Counted from the first letter of the stretch, positions 40,500 through 53,191 are shown. The stretch: DNA of 64,000 nt from Alcanivoracaceae bacterium (GCA_027324795.1 DAHVSB010000002.1:1-64000); one strand, 5' to 3'. Made by a program: numbers and translations. The notes: generated by a model not told the origin, from the letters alone.

Positions 40500-41792
40500 C
40501 TACGATCTTTTCAAACGCGCTTCGCCAGGAAAGATATCATCTAAGGTATTTAACGGATAATGAGCAGGATATCCCTTTCTTGCCACACCCGTATCAATGG
40601 CTGCCTTAGCCACGGCAGAAGACACAGCACCGAGTAGGCGCGGATCATTCGGCTTAGGGATAATGTAATTAGGACCAAACTCTAAGTTTTCGCCCTCATA
40701 GGCCTGAGAAACAATGGCTGGCACTTCCTGACGCGCGATTTCTGCAATAGCGTGCACCGCTGCAATTTTCATCTCTTCATTAATTGCAGATGCACGAACA
40801 TCCAAGGCGCCGCGGAAAATGAAGGGGAAGCACAGGACGTTATTCACTTGGTTAGGATAATCCGAACGACCCGTGGCCATCACCAAATCATCACGCACCG
40901 TGTGTGCTAGCTCAGGTCGAATCTCAGGATCTGGGTTAGCCAACGCAAAAATAATCGGATTAGGCGCCATGCTTGCCACCATCTCAGGTGTCAATATATC
41001 GGGACCTGATACGCCAATAAACACATCCGCCCCTTCCATAGCGTCCTCAAGAGTGCGCTTATCCGTATCCACAGCAAAGGCCGCTTTATACTGATTTAGA
41101 TCATCGCGACGACTATGAATCACACCGCGGCGGTCAAGCATATAAATGTTTTGCTTGTTCACGCCCATCTCAATCATTAGTTTGGTGGTGGCCACGCCAG
41201 CAGCACCAGCCCCAAGACAAACAACTTTAATGTCTTCGATTTTCTTATCGCCAAGCTTCAATGCATTAAGCAGGCCTGCACAAGCTACGATAGCTGTACC
41301 GTGTTGGTCGTCATGAAACACAGGAATATCGCATTGCTCTTTGAGAATGCGCTCAATCTCAAAGCACTCTGGCGCTTTAATATCTTCAAGATTGATACCA
41401 CCAAAGGTTTTATGAATACGGGTTACCGTATCAATAAATGCTTGTGAATCCTCAGACTCCACTTCGATATCGAAAACATCAATTCCTGCAAAGCGCTTAA
41501 ATAAAACGCCCTTACCTTCCATTACAGGTTTAGAAGCAAGAGCGCCTAAATCACCCAGGCCAAGAATAGAAGTACCATCACTAATCACAGCAACGAGGTT
41601 ACCCTTAGAGGTATAGCGATAGGCCAGCTCTGGTTCGCGAGCGATTTCACGCACAGGCTCCGCCACACCGGGGCTATAAGCTAAGGTTAAATCGGCACCG
41701 GTCTCGGTGGCCTTAGTTATCTCGACACTGATCTTCCCTGGGCGCGGGTGAGCATGATAGTCGAGAGCCGCCTGTTTGAAATCTTCGGACAT
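40500..41792 (-). CDS. Malic enzyme (NAD(P)-dependent), without PTA domain
   Basis: [71 protein letters not shown]; ~430 aa so no phosphotransacetylase extension. Confidence 0.92.
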   Translation of the reverse strand: MSEDFKQAALDYHAHPRPGKISVEITKATETGADLTLAYSPGVAEPVREIAREPELAYRYTSKGNLVAVISDGTSILGLGDLGALASKPVMEGKGVLFKRFAGIDVFDIEVESEDSQAFIDTVTRIHKTFGGINLEDIKAPECFEIERILKEQCDIPVFHDDQHGTAIVACAGLLNALKLGDKKIEDIKVVCLGAGAAGVATTKLMIEMGVNKQNIYMLDRRGVIHSRRDDLNQYKAAFAVDTDKRTLEDAMEGADVFIGVSGPDILTPEMVASMAPNPIIFALANPDPEIRPELAHTVRDDLVMATGRSDYPNQVNNVLCFPFIFRGALDVRASAINEEMKIAAVHAIAEIARQEVPAIVSQAYEGENLEFGPNYIIPKPNDPRLLGAVSSAVAKAAIDTGVARKGYPAHYPLNTLDDIFPGEARLKRS

Positions 41793-41934
41793 GACGCACT
41801 CCACTGGAATCGTTAATCATTACTACGAGCCACCAAATGGCTCATTAGGTTCTAGGAATTTTTTGGCTTAATTGCCACTAGCGCGAAACAGATAAGCTTA
41901 GCGCCAAAAAGAATTTCTATGATACTAAAACACA

Positions 41935-41958
41935 AAAAGCACCCGCCAGGGTGCTTTT
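41935..41958. terminator. Intrinsic terminator of rpmE
   Basis: AAAAGCACCC-GCCA-GGGTGCTTTT perfect stem with T/A runs. Confidence 0.88.
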
Positions 41959-41982
41959 CGCGTGACAACACATCGGCGAAAA

Positions 41983-42204
41983 TCAGCCCTTTTTGCGGGA
42001 ACTAATTACACCAAAACGTTGTTTAAACTTGTCGATCTGACCGCCAGAATCGGCTACTTTCTGCGTACCTGTATAAAACGGGTGACACTTAGAGCAAACA
42101 TCAACAAGGAAGTCTTCGCAACGTGTGGATGCGGACTTCATGACATTACCGCAGCTGCAGGTAATGGTTACTTTCTGGTATTCTGGATGAATTTCTGCTT
42201 TCAT
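41983..42204 (-). CDS. rpmE: Ribosomal protein bL31 (zinc-binding C+ form)
   Basis: 73 aa; [20 protein letters not shown]...[13 protein letters not shown] with CxC/CxxC metal ligands. Confidence 0.97.
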   Translation of the reverse strand: MKAEIHPEYQKVTITCSCGNVMKSASTRCEDFLVDVCSKCHPFYTGTQKVADSGGQIDKFKQRFGVISSRKKG

Positions 42205-42368
42205 GGCTCGCTCCTTACGGCATCGCTAACCCGAACCAACCAACTGACTAGCAGCGGAGCTAGAGCACAGTCGGGCACCATACCTATGGCATAACCGGGC
42301 AAAACGGGAACGCGAATAATATCAGTTTAGTATTTTTAAGCAAGCACTATTCATTCAAAGGATACGTC

Positions 42369-44558
42369 ATGGTGCAGGTTTTAAAAGTTGCAGTACCGGT
42401 CCCTTTACGTCAGCTATTTGACTACCTGCCTAAAAAAGGAGAATTACCGCCCATCGGTGGCCGCTGCGAGATAACATTTGGCCGCCGCAAACTTATCGGT
42501 GTGGTATGGGAGTTTGGCGAAGCGCAAGTCGCAGAGCACACGCTCAAACCCATCACCAGAAGCCTGGATAACGCCCCTATCCTATCCAAGGATTTATTAG
42601 AGCTTTGCCGCAAAGCAGCCGCTTATTATCACCACCCTATTGGCGAAGTAATTGCCACTGCTTTGCCCGCTAGCTTGCGCAAAGGCGAAACCGCTACCAT
42701 TCAAGGTGAACTAATTTGGCGCATCACAGCTAAAGGCACGCATGCACAAGCAGACAACCTCACCCGTGCGCCACGCCAGAAAGAAGCCCTGCTTTGCCTA
42801 CAGCAACACCCCAATGGCCTAAGCCGCCCGGCACTTACCAGCTTCGACATTCGCACCCAAGCGTTAAATGCCTTAGCCAAAAAAGGATGGGCCGAACTGG
42901 TGGAACAGGCGCCTAGTGTTTCTTCATGGCAACAACAATCGCCTTTGAGCGAGGCGCCCTTGGTTGCCAACCAAGAACAAAACGTTGCCATTACTGCCAT
43001 CAACAATACAACAAGCTTTACCCCTTTTTTGCTCGATGGCATCACCGGCAGCGGAAAAACAGAGGTATATCTACAAACCATTGCCGAGCGCCTAATGGCT
43101 AAACAGCAAGTATTGGTGCTAGTGCCAGAAATTGGTTTAACGCCACAAACCATTCAGCGCTTTAAACAGCGCTTCAGTGTCCCCATCCACGTACTGCATT
43201 CGGGTCTTACCGATAAAGAGCGTCTGCATTCATGGCAAATGGCAGCTGAGGGGCAAGCCGCCATTATTATTGGCACGCGCTCAGCCATTTTTACACCAAT
43301 GCAGAATTTAGGGCTAATCGTGGTGGATGAGGCCCATGACAACTCCTTTAAGCAACAGGATGGATTTCGCTATTCTGCTAGGGACTTGGCCATATGGCGT
43401 GCCCAAATTTTAAACATCCCGGTGGTGTTAGGCACCGCCACCCCCACCTTGGAACATCTTTATAATGCACAACAAGGGCGTTTTACCCACTTGCAACTGC
43501 GCCAGCGCACGGGAAGAGCTCAGGCACCTAGTATTCACATTGAAGATTGCAGCAACCTCACGCCGCTCACCCCACTCAGTGAACACAGCTTAAGTGCCAT
43601 TCACCGCACACTACAGCAAGGCCGCCAAGCCTTAGTGTTTATTAACCGCCGCGGTTATGCGCCTTTGTTGCTGTGCGGTGATTGCGGTTGGCAATCTGAA
43701 TGTCCTCATTGCGACGCCCATATGACCTGGCATCGAGTGGCCCAACAATTACGCTGCCACCACTGCGATACGCAGCGCCCTATCCCTCAGCGCTGCCCCA
43801 ACTGCGGCTCCCATCACTTACTAGACAGGGGAGCTGGCACTGAAAAACTGGAAGAATTGCTAGCTGCACAGTTTCCCCAATACCCATTAATTCGTATCGA
43901 CAGAGATACCACGCGTCGCAAGGGCAGCCTTGCCAAGCAACTAACAAGCGTGCACCAAGGCGAACCCTGTGTGTTAGTGGGCACTCAGATGTTGGCCAAA
44001 GGACACCACTTTAATCATCTTGATTTAGCTGTGATGCTTGAAGCAGATGCCGGCTTTATGAGCGCAGATTTTCGTGGCCCCGAGCAAGCAGCTCAGCTTA
44101 TCTTGCAAGTGGCGGGCCGCACAGGGCGCGAAAACACATCTGGCAGGCTACTGGTGCAAACCCGGCAACCCGACAACCCTTTGTTGCGCCTATTATGCCA
44201 AGGGGACTACCACCGTTTTGCTGCTGAACTTATGAAAGAACGCGAGATGGCAGGCTTTCCTCCTTTTGGACATCTTGCTCTGTTTCGAGCTGAATCCATT
44301 CAACCCTCAGACGCCCAACAATTACTTGAAGCTGCAGCCTCGCCTCTTTGGGCGCAACAAGAGGTGATGGTGCTTGGGCCAGCCCCTGCTCCCATGGAGC
44401 GCAGGCAAGGCCGTTACCGCGCGCAGCTACTTTTGCTAGCCCCGGAGCGCCGTACTCTGCATCATTACATTCCTCAGCTTATCCAGACGCTCAGCCAACA
44501 CCCTCTCACCAAACGTACCCGCTGGCATCTTGATATTGATCCAGTGGATCTAACCTAA
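42369..44558 (+). CDS. priA: Primosomal protein N' (PriA helicase)
   Basis: 729 aa; LDGITGSGKTEVYLQ, DEAHDNSFKQQDGFRYSARDLA, zinc-binding Cys clusters, QVAGRTGR. Confidence 0.96.
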   Translation: MVQVLKVAVPVPLRQLFDYLPKKGELPPIGGRCEITFGRRKLIGVVWEFGEAQVAEHTLKPITRSLDNAPILSKDLLELCRKAAAYYHHPIGEVIATALPASLRKGETATIQGELIWRITAKGTHAQADNLTRAPRQKEALLCLQQHPNGLSRPALTSFDIRTQALNALAKKGWAELVEQAPSVSSWQQQSPLSEAPLVANQEQNVAITAINNTTSFTPFLLDGITGSGKTEVYLQTIAERLMAKQQVLVLVPEIGLTPQTIQRFKQRFSVPIHVLHSGLTDKERLHSWQMAAEGQAAIIIGTRSAIFTPMQNLGLIVVDEAHDNSFKQQDGFRYSARDLAIWRAQILNIPVVLGTATPTLEHLYNAQQGRFTHLQLRQRTGRAQAPSIHIEDCSNLTPLTPLSEHSLSAIHRTLQQGRQALVFINRRGYAPLLLCGDCGWQSECPHCDAHMTWHRVAQQLRCHHCDTQRPIPQRCPNCGSHHLLDRGAGTEKLEELLAAQFPQYPLIRIDRDTTRRKGSLAKQLTSVHQGEPCVLVGTQMLAKGHHFNHLDLAVMLEADAGFMSADFRGPEQAAQLILQVAGRTGRENTSGRLLVQTRQPDNPLLRLLCQGDYHRFAAELMKEREMAGFPPFGHLALFRAESIQPSDAQQLLEAAASPLWAQQEVMVLGPAPAPMERRQGRYRAQLLLLAPERRTLHHYIPQLIQTLSQHPLTKRTRWHLDIDPVDLT

Positions 44559-44640
44559 ATACAGAAAGCTCCACAAAACCCGTGGGTTTGCTCTATAATG
44601 CACGTCCCTAAACCTTACTCACTTCAGCCTCGCGAGCAAC

Positions 44641-46386
44641 ATGAACAACCACTTCATTGAACTAATCCAACACGCTTTACACCAATTACGCCAAGAAGGT
44701 GCGCTACCCGCATCCCCTCAGCCACCAGTCAAGCTAGAACGCACGCGCGATGCCAGCCATGGGGACTTCGCCACCAACATTGCGCTTATGCTGGCTAAGC
44801 CTGCTGGTATGCCTCCACGTGCCTTAGCCGAAAAAATCGTTGCCGCTTTGCCTGCAAGCCAACAAGTAGCCAAGGTTGAAATCGCCGGACCTGGATTTAT
44901 TAACTTCTTCCAGAGCGACGATGTACTAACTCAAGCGCTAGAAGCCATGCGCGATAATCCGAATCTTGGTATTAGCGCGCCCGCACAAGCACAAACTGTA
45001 GTGGTGGATTATTCTTCGCCCAACCTTGCTAAAGAAATGCATGTGGGCCACCTTCGCTCCACTATTATTGGCGATGCAGTGGCTCGCACCTTAGAGTTTT
45101 TAGGCCACAAGGTGATTCGCCAAAACCATGTGGGCGACTGGGGTACACAGTTTGGGATGCTGCTCGCTTTTCTAGAAAGCCAACCTAAAGGCACCAGCGT
45201 TAGTGAACAGCTATCTGATTTAGAAGAGTTTTATCGCCAGGCAAAACAGCGTTTCGATGAAGATGCAGCCTTTGCGAAACGTTCTCGTGATTTAGTTGTG
45301 GCTTTACAATCTGGTGACGAGCAATGCCTCGCCCTGTGGGAACAGTTTAACCAAGTGTCTTTGCAGCATTGCTTTGATATCTATGAGCGCTTAAATGTGA
45401 GCCTAACCCCAGATGACGTACGCGGTGAAAGCGCCTACAACGATGAGCTTGCAGCCATAGTAGAGGCGCTTGAGCAACAAAACTTAATCACTGAAAGCGA
45501 TGGCGCCAAATGCGTGTTCCTTGACGGGTTTGCAAACAAAGACGGTTCGCCTTTACCCGTTATTGTGCAAAAAGCGGACGGTGGCTACCTGTACGCCACG
45601 AGCGATTTGGCTGCCATGCGTTATCGTCAGCAAACCCTCAAAGCTCACCGCATGCTGTACTTTGTGGACCAGCGCCAAGGTTTACACTTCCAGCAGGTGT
45701 TTACTGTGGCGCGCAAAGCTGGCTTTGTGGATGCAGATACCGAGCTGGCGCACATGGGCTTTGGCACCATGAACGGCAAAGATGGTCGCCCTTTCAAAAC
45801 TCGTTCAGGCGGCACTGTTAAACTAATTGACCTGCTCAACGAAGCTGAGCAACGGGCTTTAGCCCTAGTCACTGAGAAAAATACCGAACTTGGTGAGGAC
45901 GAGCTTGCACTCATTGCTCGCACCGTGGGTATTAGCGCAGTTAAGTATGCCGACCTCAGCAAAAACCGCACCAGTGATTACATTTTTAACTTTGATCAAA
46001 TGCTTAGTTTTGATGGCAACACAGCCCCTTATTTGCTTTATGCTTACACACGCGTGGCAAGCATTTTTCGTCGCGCTGCTATTGAGCCAAGCCAAATTTC
46101 TGGCGATTTTCTGCTCAACACGGAACAGGAAATGCAACTTGCCCAGCACCTAGTTACCTTCCAAGAGACCCTAGAGCAGGTGGCTGAAAAAGGACTGCCC
46201 AATTTATTGTGCTTATATCTCTATGAATTGGCGGGCCTTTTCTCAAGCTTCTATGAGCATTGCCCTATTTTAAAGCTCGACGATGAGGCTTTAAAAACAA
46301 GCCGTTTGCAATTAGCAGCCCTTACCGCCAACACCCTTAAACAAGGGCTTGGTTTATTAGGAATCAACACATTAGAACGGATGTAA
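44641..46386 (+). CDS. argS: Arginyl-tRNA synthetase
   Basis: 581 aa; [26 protein letters not shown] motif, C-terminal anticodon-binding domain. Confidence 0.97.
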   Translation: MNNHFIELIQHALHQLRQEGALPASPQPPVKLERTRDASHGDFATNIALMLAKPAGMPPRALAEKIVAALPASQQVAKVEIAGPGFINFFQSDDVLTQALEAMRDNPNLGISAPAQAQTVVVDYSSPNLAKEMHVGHLRSTIIGDAVARTLEFLGHKVIRQNHVGDWGTQFGMLLAFLESQPKGTSVSEQLSDLEEFYRQAKQRFDEDAAFAKRSRDLVVALQSGDEQCLALWEQFNQVSLQHCFDIYERLNVSLTPDDVRGESAYNDELAAIVEALEQQNLITESDGAKCVFLDGFANKDGSPLPVIVQKADGGYLYATSDLAAMRYRQQTLKAHRMLYFVDQRQGLHFQQVFTVARKAGFVDADTELAHMGFGTMNGKDGRPFKTRSGGTVKLIDLLNEAEQRALALVTEKNTELGEDELALIARTVGISAVKYADLSKNRTSDYIFNFDQMLSFDGNTAPYLLYAYTRVASIFRRAAIEPSQISGDFLLNTEQEMQLAQHLVTFQETLEQVAEKGLPNLLCLYLYELAGLFSSFYEHCPILKLDDEALKTSRLQLAALTANTLKQGLGLLGINTLERM

Positions 46387-46387
46387 C

Positions 46388-47026
46388 ATGGCACGTAATA
46401 CAGCTCCTAAACGCGGCGCCTCCCCTAAAGCACCGAAGCGACCCCAGCAAAACACTCTCAAGTGGCCTTCATTTATACTCGGCACTGTGGTGGGTGTTGT
46501 GGGAACTTGCTTAGTTTTTCTTGCAATTAAGCAATCGGAAGCCCCTGTGGCCACCCCAGATGTGGCCAAAACAAAACAAGAGCAACCACAAGAAGGCCAA
46601 AGCCCCTACTTTGATTTCTATGCGGTGCTGCCCGATATGGAAGTCGTGGTACCCACGGAAGAAATGCCAGCATCCACTCGACAAAGCCAATCTGTGACGC
46701 CACCCAAGCCGTCCAAAATAGAAAATGCTAAGCCCGTGCAAAAGCAACCTGACACCAATACATCCACCAAGAAACCCGAAGCACAGGCAGGTGAATATTT
46801 GCTTCAAGCGGGCAGCTTTAGCCGCAACTCAGATGCCGAACGTCGTCGCGCTGAGCTTGGTTTGCAAGGTTTTAATGCACGCATTCAGCCCGTGGAATTG
46901 GACTCTGGTTCCACCACCCACAGGGTCATGGTTGGGCCATATAACAATATGGACAACATGCACCAAGCAAAAGAAAAGCTCGCTCAAGCAGGTATCGACA
47001 CCCTCGCTATTCGCGTACGCAAATAA
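46388..47026 (+). CDS. SPOR domain protein (FtsN-like)
   Basis: Short cytoplasmic basic N-terminus, single TM, linker, C-terminal SPOR (YLLQAGSFSRNSDAERRRAELGLQG). Confidence 0.88.
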   Translation: MARNTAPKRGASPKAPKRPQQNTLKWPSFILGTVVGVVGTCLVFLAIKQSEAPVATPDVAKTKQEQPQEGQSPYFDFYAVLPDMEVVVPTEEMPASTRQSQSVTPPKPSKIENAKPVQKQPDTNTSTKKPEAQAGEYLLQAGSFSRNSDAERRRAELGLQGFNARIQPVELDSGSTTHRVMVGPYNNMDNMHQAKEKLAQAGIDTLAIRVRK

Positions 47027-47131
47027 GCAGCAAGCGCTTACAGTTTATGAATTTTTCTTCTGTTACCCTTGAACTCTAAGGGTAACACCCCCAACTCATG
47101 TGGCTACACTCACAACATTAAGGAAACGCTC

Positions 47132-47671
47132 GTGGAACAGTATCGTGGCACCACTATTGTCTCCGTGCGCCGCGGCAACAGCGTCGTTATCGGCGGAGAC
47201 GGCCAAGTGAGCCTTGGCAACACAGTAATGAAAGGCAATGCACGTAAAGTTCGCCGTCTTTACAAGGAGCAAGTCATCGCTGGTTTCGCTGGCGGCACAG
47301 CGGATGCCTTCACTCTCTTTGAGCGCTTTGAGGCGCAACTCGAAAAACATCAGGGCAACTTAGTACGCTCTGCGGTGGAGCTAGCCAAAGACTGGCGTAC
47401 CGATAGAGCGCTACGTCGGCTTGAAGCATTGCTTGCTGTGGCGGACAAAAGTCATTCACTCATCATCACAGGTAATGGTGATGTAATAGAGCCTGAGAAC
47501 AACTTAATTGCTATTGGTTCTGGCGGACCTTTTGCTCAATCTGCCGCCACTGCCCTATTAGAAAACACAGAGCTTAGCGCCAAAGACATTGTGGCAAAAA
47601 GCTTAACCATTGCTGCTGATATTTGTGTTTACACTAACCATCACCACTCTTTCGAAGAATTATCTTGGTAA
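47132..47671 (+). CDS. hslV: ATP-dependent protease subunit HslV
   Basis: GTG start at 47132; [43 protein letters not shown]. Confidence 0.96.
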   Translation: MEQYRGTTIVSVRRGNSVVIGGDGQVSLGNTVMKGNARKVRRLYKEQVIAGFAGGTADAFTLFERFEAQLEKHQGNLVRSAVELAKDWRTDRALRRLEALLAVADKSHSLIITGNGDVIEPENNLIAIGSGGPFAQSAATALLENTELSAKDIVAKSLTIAADICVYTNHHHSFEELSW

Positions 47672-47676
47672 CCACT

Positions 47677-49005
47677 ATGTCTGTTCTTACTCCCCGTGAA
47701 ATTGTCAGCGAACTTAATCGCCATATCATCGGCCAAGATAGCGCCAAACGTGCTGTGGCCTTGGCGTTACGCAATCGTTGGCGCCGCATGCAACTCAATG
47801 ATGAGCTGCGCGCAGAAGTATCGCCAAAAAACATTTTAATGATAGGTCCCACAGGTGTGGGTAAAACCGAAATCGCGCGCCGTTTGGCCCGTCTTGCTAA
47901 CGCGCCTTTTATCAAAATTGAAGCCACCAAATTTACCGAAGTGGGCTATGTGGGCCGCGATGTGGAATCCATTATTCGTGACCTCATGGAAACCGCTATC
48001 AAATTGCTGCGCGAGCAGGCCATGGAAAAACAGCGCCACCTAGCTGAGGACGCTGCCGAAGAGCGCATCCTTGATGCCCTACTTCCCCCTGCACGAGATA
48101 CTGAAAACGACACCAACAGCACCACGCGCCAAATCTTCCGCAAAAAGTTGCGTGAGGGCGAGCTCGATGACAAGGACATTGAGATTGATGTGCAGCAGGT
48201 TTCTCCCAGTGTGGAAATAATGGCGCCTCCAGGCATGGAAGAAATGACCAGCCAATTACAAAGCATGTTTTCCCGCATGGGGGGCAAAAAAACACACAAG
48301 CAGAAACTCAAAGTGAAAGATGCTTTAAAGCTAGTGCGCGATGAAGAAGCCGCACGCCTAGTTAACGAAGATGACCTGAAAGCCCAAGCCGTAGAATTGG
48401 TTGAAAACAAGGGCATCGTCTTTTTGGATGAAATCGATAAAATCGCTCGCAGTGGCCAAACCAGTGGCGCTGATGTAAGTCGCGAAGGTGTACAGCGCGA
48501 CCTACTTCCGCTCATTGAAGGTAGCACGGTGAACACCAAATATGGCATGGTGAAAACCGATCATATTTTGTTTATTGCTTCCGGTGCTTTCCACCTCAGC
48601 AAACCATCGGATTTAATCCCTGAATTGCAAGGTCGCCTCCCCATTCGCGTTGAGCTGCAAGCGTTATCTGCTGACGATTTCGAGCGCATTCTCACCGAGC
48701 CCAATGCCTCTCTAATAGAGCAATACACGGCACTACTGGCCACCGAGGGGTTGCAAGTGGAATTCACCAAAGAGTGTATTCGCCGTTTAGCAGAAGTCGC
48801 TTGGCAAGTGAACGAAACCACAGAAAACATCGGTGCGCGCCGTTTGCACACAGTGATGGAAAAGCTCACTGAAGAAATCAGCTTTGATGCGGACAACCTC
48901 GCCACTCAATATCACGATAAGCCTCTGGTCATTGATGCGGAGGCTGTGGATAGGCACCTAGGTCATTTAGCTGAAAACGAAGATCTTAGTCGCTATATTT
49001 TATAG
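47677..49005 (+). CDS. hslU: ATP-dependent protease ATPase subunit HslU
   Basis: [52 protein letters not shown]. Confidence 0.97.
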   Translation: MSVLTPREIVSELNRHIIGQDSAKRAVALALRNRWRRMQLNDELRAEVSPKNILMIGPTGVGKTEIARRLARLANAPFIKIEATKFTEVGYVGRDVESIIRDLMETAIKLLREQAMEKQRHLAEDAAEERILDALLPPARDTENDTNSTTRQIFRKKLREGELDDKDIEIDVQQVSPSVEIMAPPGMEEMTSQLQSMFSRMGGKKTHKQKLKVKDALKLVRDEEAARLVNEDDLKAQAVELVENKGIVFLDEIDKIARSGQTSGADVSREGVQRDLLPLIEGSTVNTKYGMVKTDHILFIASGAFHLSKPSDLIPELQGRLPIRVELQALSADDFERILTEPNASLIEQYTALLATEGLQVEFTKECIRRLAEVAWQVNETTENIGARRLHTVMEKLTEEISFDADNLATQYHDKPLVIDAEAVDRHLGHLAENEDLSRYIL

Positions 49006-49013
49006 GCACATGT

Positions 49014-49041
49014 GCATCAAGGGCCTTCGGGCCTTTGATGC
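49014..49041 (+). terminator. Terminator-like hairpin after hslVU (TTCG tetraloop)
   Basis: GCATCAAGGGCC-TTCG-GGCCTTTGATGC with one G-T wobble. The downstream T-run starts several nt later. Confidence 0.65.
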
Positions 49042-49133
49042 AAAACAACATTTTTTGCTTTTCCCCCTCCTTTTATTACCAGCGCTAATCCCTTCTGCTA
49101 TCATCAAGCCTCTTTTACACTATGCTTATGGCT

Positions 49134-49829
49134 ATGAATAACGGCGAACGACTCCACCAAGCGCTCAACAACTATTTCTCATTGCAGCAACACCAAGCCA
49201 ACGCAGACTTTCGCGAAACGCTACGTGCGCTACAGCAATGGCAAATTGAGCGCCTATTTATGAGCCACCATAGCCTTCTACAGCAAACTGCTGCACAGCA
49301 CGCCGCTGAATTTTTATTTTACCAAGTCTATGGTGGTGCCAACTTAACCCCTGTGGCAAATGATATTCAGCGCGCCACCAACAAAGCCATGGCGCTATTA
49401 CCACAGGCGGTAATGCACGCGGCAGCCGTCACTCTAGAAGCCGCTGTGCTCACACAGCAGCTCGACGAAGCCCTTGCTCAGGCGCTACAAGGGCATGCTG
49501 TAACGGCTGATACCTACACCAACGCTTATCGCCAGCACAGCACTCCAGAGCAACGCCAGCAGCAGCTCACTCTTATCGAAGAAGCAGCCACACTTATCGA
49601 CCGCTATGTGAGGCGACGGCTGCTCATAGGCAGCTTTAAGATAATGCGCCGCCCGGCCTACGCCGCTAAACTTAATCACTTGTATGACTTTCTCGACGAA
49701 GGCTTTATAGCCCTCGGGGGGCTAGCTAGTGTTACCCCCCTAATCAAACAATTAACTTATGTTGAAAGCCAAATCAGTGAGCGTGTTTTTAATGCTCATC
49801 CAAACCCATTTGATGGAGTCACACCATGA
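49134..49829 (+). CDS. Conserved helical protein of unknown function, possibly 'FFLEELY motif' family
   Basis: [41 protein letters not shown]...[11 protein letters not shown]; overlaps ubiE start. Family assignment from memory of the motif, not searched. Confidence 0.55.
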   Translation: MNNGERLHQALNNYFSLQQHQANADFRETLRALQQWQIERLFMSHHSLLQQTAAQHAAEFLFYQVYGGANLTPVANDIQRATNKAMALLPQAVMHAAAVTLEAAVLTQQLDEALAQALQGHAVTADTYTNAYRQHSTPEQRQQQLTLIEEAATLIDRYVRRRLLIGSFKIMRRPAYAAKLNHLYDFLDEGFIALGGLASVTPLIKQLTYVESQISERVFNAHPNPFDGVTP

Positions 49830-50575
49830 CAGATAAACGCACCACGCACTTTGGTTACCAAGAAGTGCCTGTAGAGGAAAAGTCCCAGCATGTGGCCGGC
49901 GTATTCCGCTCAGTGGCCCCCAAATATGACCTTATGAACGATTTAATGTCCATGGGCATCCATCGTGTATGGAAACGCTTAACTATCGAACTTGCAGGCG
50001 TAAGGCCCGGCCAACACGTGCTTGACCTGGCTGGGGGTACAGGGGATTTGGCCATTAAGTTTTCGCGCCAGGTGGGCGATAATGGCAAAGTGGTGCTTGC
50101 CGATATTAATGAAGCCATGCTGGCGGTGGGTCGTGACCGTTTAGTGGATGCCGGCTGTGCCCATAATACCGAAGTGGTGCAAGTAAACGCCGAGCACCTG
50201 CCCTTTGCCGACAACTCCTTTGATTGCATTACCATTGCTTTTGGCTTGCGCAATGTCACCGACCAAATGGCAGCGCTTAAATCCATGCTGCGCGTGCTCA
50301 AGCCCGGAGGGCGCCTATTAATTTTAGAGTTTTCTAAGCCTGTGCACCGCCCACTGGCCAAGCTATATGATATTTATTCATTTTCTGTGCTCCCACGCCT
50401 TGGCCGCGCTGTGGCAGGTGATGCAGAAAGCTATCAGTATTTAGCAGAATCTATTCGCATGCACCCCGACCAAGACACCCTAAAAAACATGATGACGGAA
50501 GCTGGTTTTGGTCGCAGTGAGTATTACAACATGACAGGCGGCATAGTAGCACTGCATAGAGGGTTTAAATTATGA
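49826..50575 (+). CDS. ubiE: Ubiquinone/menaquinone biosynthesis C-methyltransferase UbiE
   Basis: [33 protein letters not shown]. Confidence 0.97.
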   Translation: MTDKRTTHFGYQEVPVEEKSQHVAGVFRSVAPKYDLMNDLMSMGIHRVWKRLTIELAGVRPGQHVLDLAGGTGDLAIKFSRQVGDNGKVVLADINEAMLAVGRDRLVDAGCAHNTEVVQVNAEHLPFADNSFDCITIAFGLRNVTDQMAALKSMLRVLKPGGRLLILEFSKPVHRPLAKLYDIYSFSVLPRLGRAVAGDAESYQYLAESIRMHPDQDTLKNMMTEAGFGRSEYYNMTGGIVALHRGFKL

Positions 50576-51195
50576 CCCCCAATATTATTGAAGCGAGCCT
50601 ACTGGCGACTTTAGAGCGCGCCATCAATACAGCATTGCGCCACGACGCCGCCACTCAACACCAACTAGCGCAATACAGTGGCCGATTGTTGCAATTTGAA
50701 CTTAGCTTCCCAGCGCGAGCCTTGTTCGTACTGATTGTGGAAGACGGCGTCGAGCTTTACCACAGCAGCGAGGCCACCGCCGATGTAACTGTAAGCGGCT
50801 CTCCGGTGGATATAGCTGCCCAGCTTCTGGGCTGGCAGAGAGCAGAACAGCTCATTGGTGGACCTCTGCGTATTCGTGGCGACCAAACCCTACTTCAAGA
50901 CATTAGCACTATTGCCAAGCAGCTCGACCTAGATTGGGGTGGCCTGTTAGCCCCATTACTTGGCAATGAAATAGCCCAGCAAGTGCATCACACGGGCAAG
51001 CAACTCTTCAGCTGGCTACGCGATGCGGGCGAACGCTTGCTACACCAAGGTAGTGATTATTTGCGCCACGAAAGCGAACTTTTGCCATCAAAACGCGCAC
51101 TCAAAGGTTTCGCCTGTGATGTGGAAGAACTTGAAATGGCCACCGAGCGTTTAGCTTCACGCATCGCCCAGCTACAGGAGCAAGACACACCATGA
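50572..51195 (+). CDS. ubiJ: Ubiquinone biosynthesis accessory factor UbiJ (SCP2 domain)
   Basis: Between ubiE and ubiB; SCP2-like domain with C-terminal coiled coil. Confidence 0.93.
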   Translation: MTPNIIEASLLATLERAINTALRHDAATQHQLAQYSGRLLQFELSFPARALFVLIVEDGVELYHSSEATADVTVSGSPVDIAAQLLGWQRAEQLIGGPLRIRGDQTLLQDISTIAKQLDLDWGGLLAPLLGNEIAQQVHHTGKQLFSWLRDAGERLLHQGSDYLRHESELLPSKRALKGFACDVEELEMATERLASRIAQLQEQDTP

Positions 51196-52796
51196 AGTTT
51201 CCTCTTTTCCGTGCTCTCTATGTGCTCCATATTGTCTGCTATTTTCGCCTACTTTCAGCACTGCCCAAACACACAGCACGCACCCCACTGGTTATCCTCC
51301 AATGGTGCATCCCGTCTTCTTGGTTCGGACCCAAGGGCCTTAACGAAGGCGAACGCTTACGTCTCGCCCTTACGGCCCTTGGCCCAATCTTTATAAAATT
51401 CGGTCAGCTGCTAGCCACGCGCCGCGATATGCTCCCCGAAGAATGGACCCAAGCCCTCGCTTTGTTGCAGGACCAAGTGGCACCCTTTTCTAGCGAGGAG
51501 GCCATGGCGCGCATTGAACGCGAACTTGGCCAACCCATTGGCATGGTATTTAAACGCTTTGACGCCACTCCCCTTGCCAGCGCCTCCATTGCCCAAGTGC
51601 ACAGTGGCGAGCTTAATGATGGCACCCAAGTGGTGGCCAAGATTCGTCGCCCTGGCCTTGCCCCTATTGTGAAGAGAGATTTGGCCTTAATGGCCACAGG
51701 TGCCCGTTGGCTGGAACGTTTGTGGCAGGATGCACGCTATTTTCGGCCTTCAAAAGCCGTGGCAGACTACCAAGATATTATTGAAGGCGAGCTCGATTTC
51801 CTCCAAGAAGCCGACAACAGCGAACAAATGCGCCGCCATTTCTTATTCAGCCCCTTGCTCTATATTCCCAAGGTTCACCATGAATTCAGCACTGAGCGCT
51901 TGCTGATTATCGACCGCATTAACGGTATTCCCGTGAACGATATTGAGGCTATTAAAGCAGCTGGCATTGACCCAAAAACCCTCGCCGAACGCGGCGTGCA
52001 AATCTTTTTCAAGCAGGTTTTTACGCACAATTTATTTCATGCTGATATGCACCCAGGCAATATTTTCGTAAACCCTGAAAGTGCTGCAGCGCCACAATAT
52101 ATGGCTATTGATTGTGCTATTGCGGGTCGCTTGAGCCAAGCAGACTTAATGCTCTTGGGCAAGCTCGTTCTCGCTGTGATGCGTGAAGATTTTGAAGAGC
52201 TTACCAATACAGTCATTCGTGCAGGTTGGAGCACAGCGCCCATTGATGCGGTAAAATTTGAGCGCGCCATTCGACGCATGATTCAACCCATGCTCTCGCA
52301 ACCCTTGGATGAGCTTGAGTTCGCCCCTCTTGTGCTGCAGATTTTTGATACCGCGCGGCGCTTCCATATCGAGGCACCCCTGCAATATATTCTGCTGCTT
52401 AAGACGTTAGTGCACATCGAAGGCTTAGGCCGCAGCATTTACCCCAAGCTTGATATTTGGAGCATTGGTCGCCCTCTCTTGGAGCAGCGCATGCTCGAGA
52501 TTTTCGGCCCCGCGGCCACCTTAAAAAAACTACAGCAACGCGCACCAGAGTGGCTTGCACAACTACCCGAAATGCCCGACAAACTACGCGAAGCCTTAGA
52601 AACACTGCAACAGCAACCCTACCAACAACAGCAGTTTGAACAACGCCTACAGCTAATGCAGCAACAACAAAGGCGCAAGCTGCTCTTGGGTTTTGGGGCC
52701 TTGGGGCTGTTCTTCACAGCGATTACGCAATGGCAGAGCCCAGCGAATGTTATTGCTAGCGCTGCTGCAGCGATATTGTTTTGGCGCTCGCTTTAA
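51192..52796 (+). CDS. ubiB: ABC1/UbiB family kinase-like protein
   Basis: 534 aa; LGPIFIKFGQLLATRRDMLPEEW, ASIAQVHSGEL, HADMHPGNIFV. Confidence 0.96.
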   Translation: MKFPLFRALYVLHIVCYFRLLSALPKHTARTPLVILQWCIPSSWFGPKGLNEGERLRLALTALGPIFIKFGQLLATRRDMLPEEWTQALALLQDQVAPFSSEEAMARIERELGQPIGMVFKRFDATPLASASIAQVHSGELNDGTQVVAKIRRPGLAPIVKRDLALMATGARWLERLWQDARYFRPSKAVADYQDIIEGELDFLQEADNSEQMRRHFLFSPLLYIPKVHHEFSTERLLIIDRINGIPVNDIEAIKAAGIDPKTLAERGVQIFFKQVFTHNLFHADMHPGNIFVNPESAAAPQYMAIDCAIAGRLSQADLMLLGKLVLAVMREDFEELTNTVIRAGWSTAPIDAVKFERAIRRMIQPMLSQPLDELEFAPLVLQIFDTARRFHIEAPLQYILLLKTLVHIEGLGRSIYPKLDIWSIGRPLLEQRMLEIFGPAATLKKLQQRAPEWLAQLPEMPDKLREALETLQQQPYQQQQFEQRLQLMQQQQRRKLLLGFGALGLFFTAITQWQSPANVIASAAAAILFWRSL

Positions 52797-52848
52797 TTCT
52801 TCGCTACTAGCAAAAACTGCTACACTATACGCAATTTAAGGAGCCAAC

Positions 52849-53178
52849 ATGAGCAAGGTACTCGAAGAACTGCAACAGGTGCTCATCAAGCGCCAACAGG
52901 CTGATGCAGGCGAATCCTACGTTAGTAGCCTATATGCCAAAGGATTAAACAAAATCCTAGAAAAGGTAGGCGAAGAAGCAACAGAAACCATACTGGCGGC
53001 GAAGGATGCTGAAATTAGCCAACAGCTAGAGGATGTGGTATATGAAACCGCAGATCTATGGTTCCATAGTTTAGTCATGCTCACCCACCTTGGTGGCAAT
53101 GCTCAGCAAGTGCTTGCTGAGCTAGAACGTCGATTTGGTTTATCCGGCTTAGAAGAAAAAGCCTCACGCAACCCTTAA
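52849..53178 (+). CDS. hisE: Phosphoribosyl-ATP pyrophosphatase
   Basis: 109 aa; [31 protein letters not shown]. Confidence 0.95.
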   Translation: MSKVLEELQQVLIKRQQADAGESYVSSLYAKGLNKILEKVGEEATETILAAKDAEISQQLEDVVYETADLWFHSLVMLTHLGGNAQQVLAELERRFGLSGLEEKASRNP

Positions 53179-53191
53179 TTAGGAGCAGCTC

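Noticed and set aside
47946-48548. 200-aa minus-strand ORF antisense to hslU
   Set aside because: Lies wholly inside the confidently identified hslU; Ser/Arg-rich low-complexity translation typical of a shadow ORF.
49014-49041. GGCC-TTCG-GGCC hairpin as a novel structured RNA
   Set aside because: Position directly after hslU and stem form are best explained as an intrinsic terminator.
49855-50361. 168-aa minus-strand ORF antisense to ubiE
   Set aside because: Fully overlapped by ubiE, no family signal.
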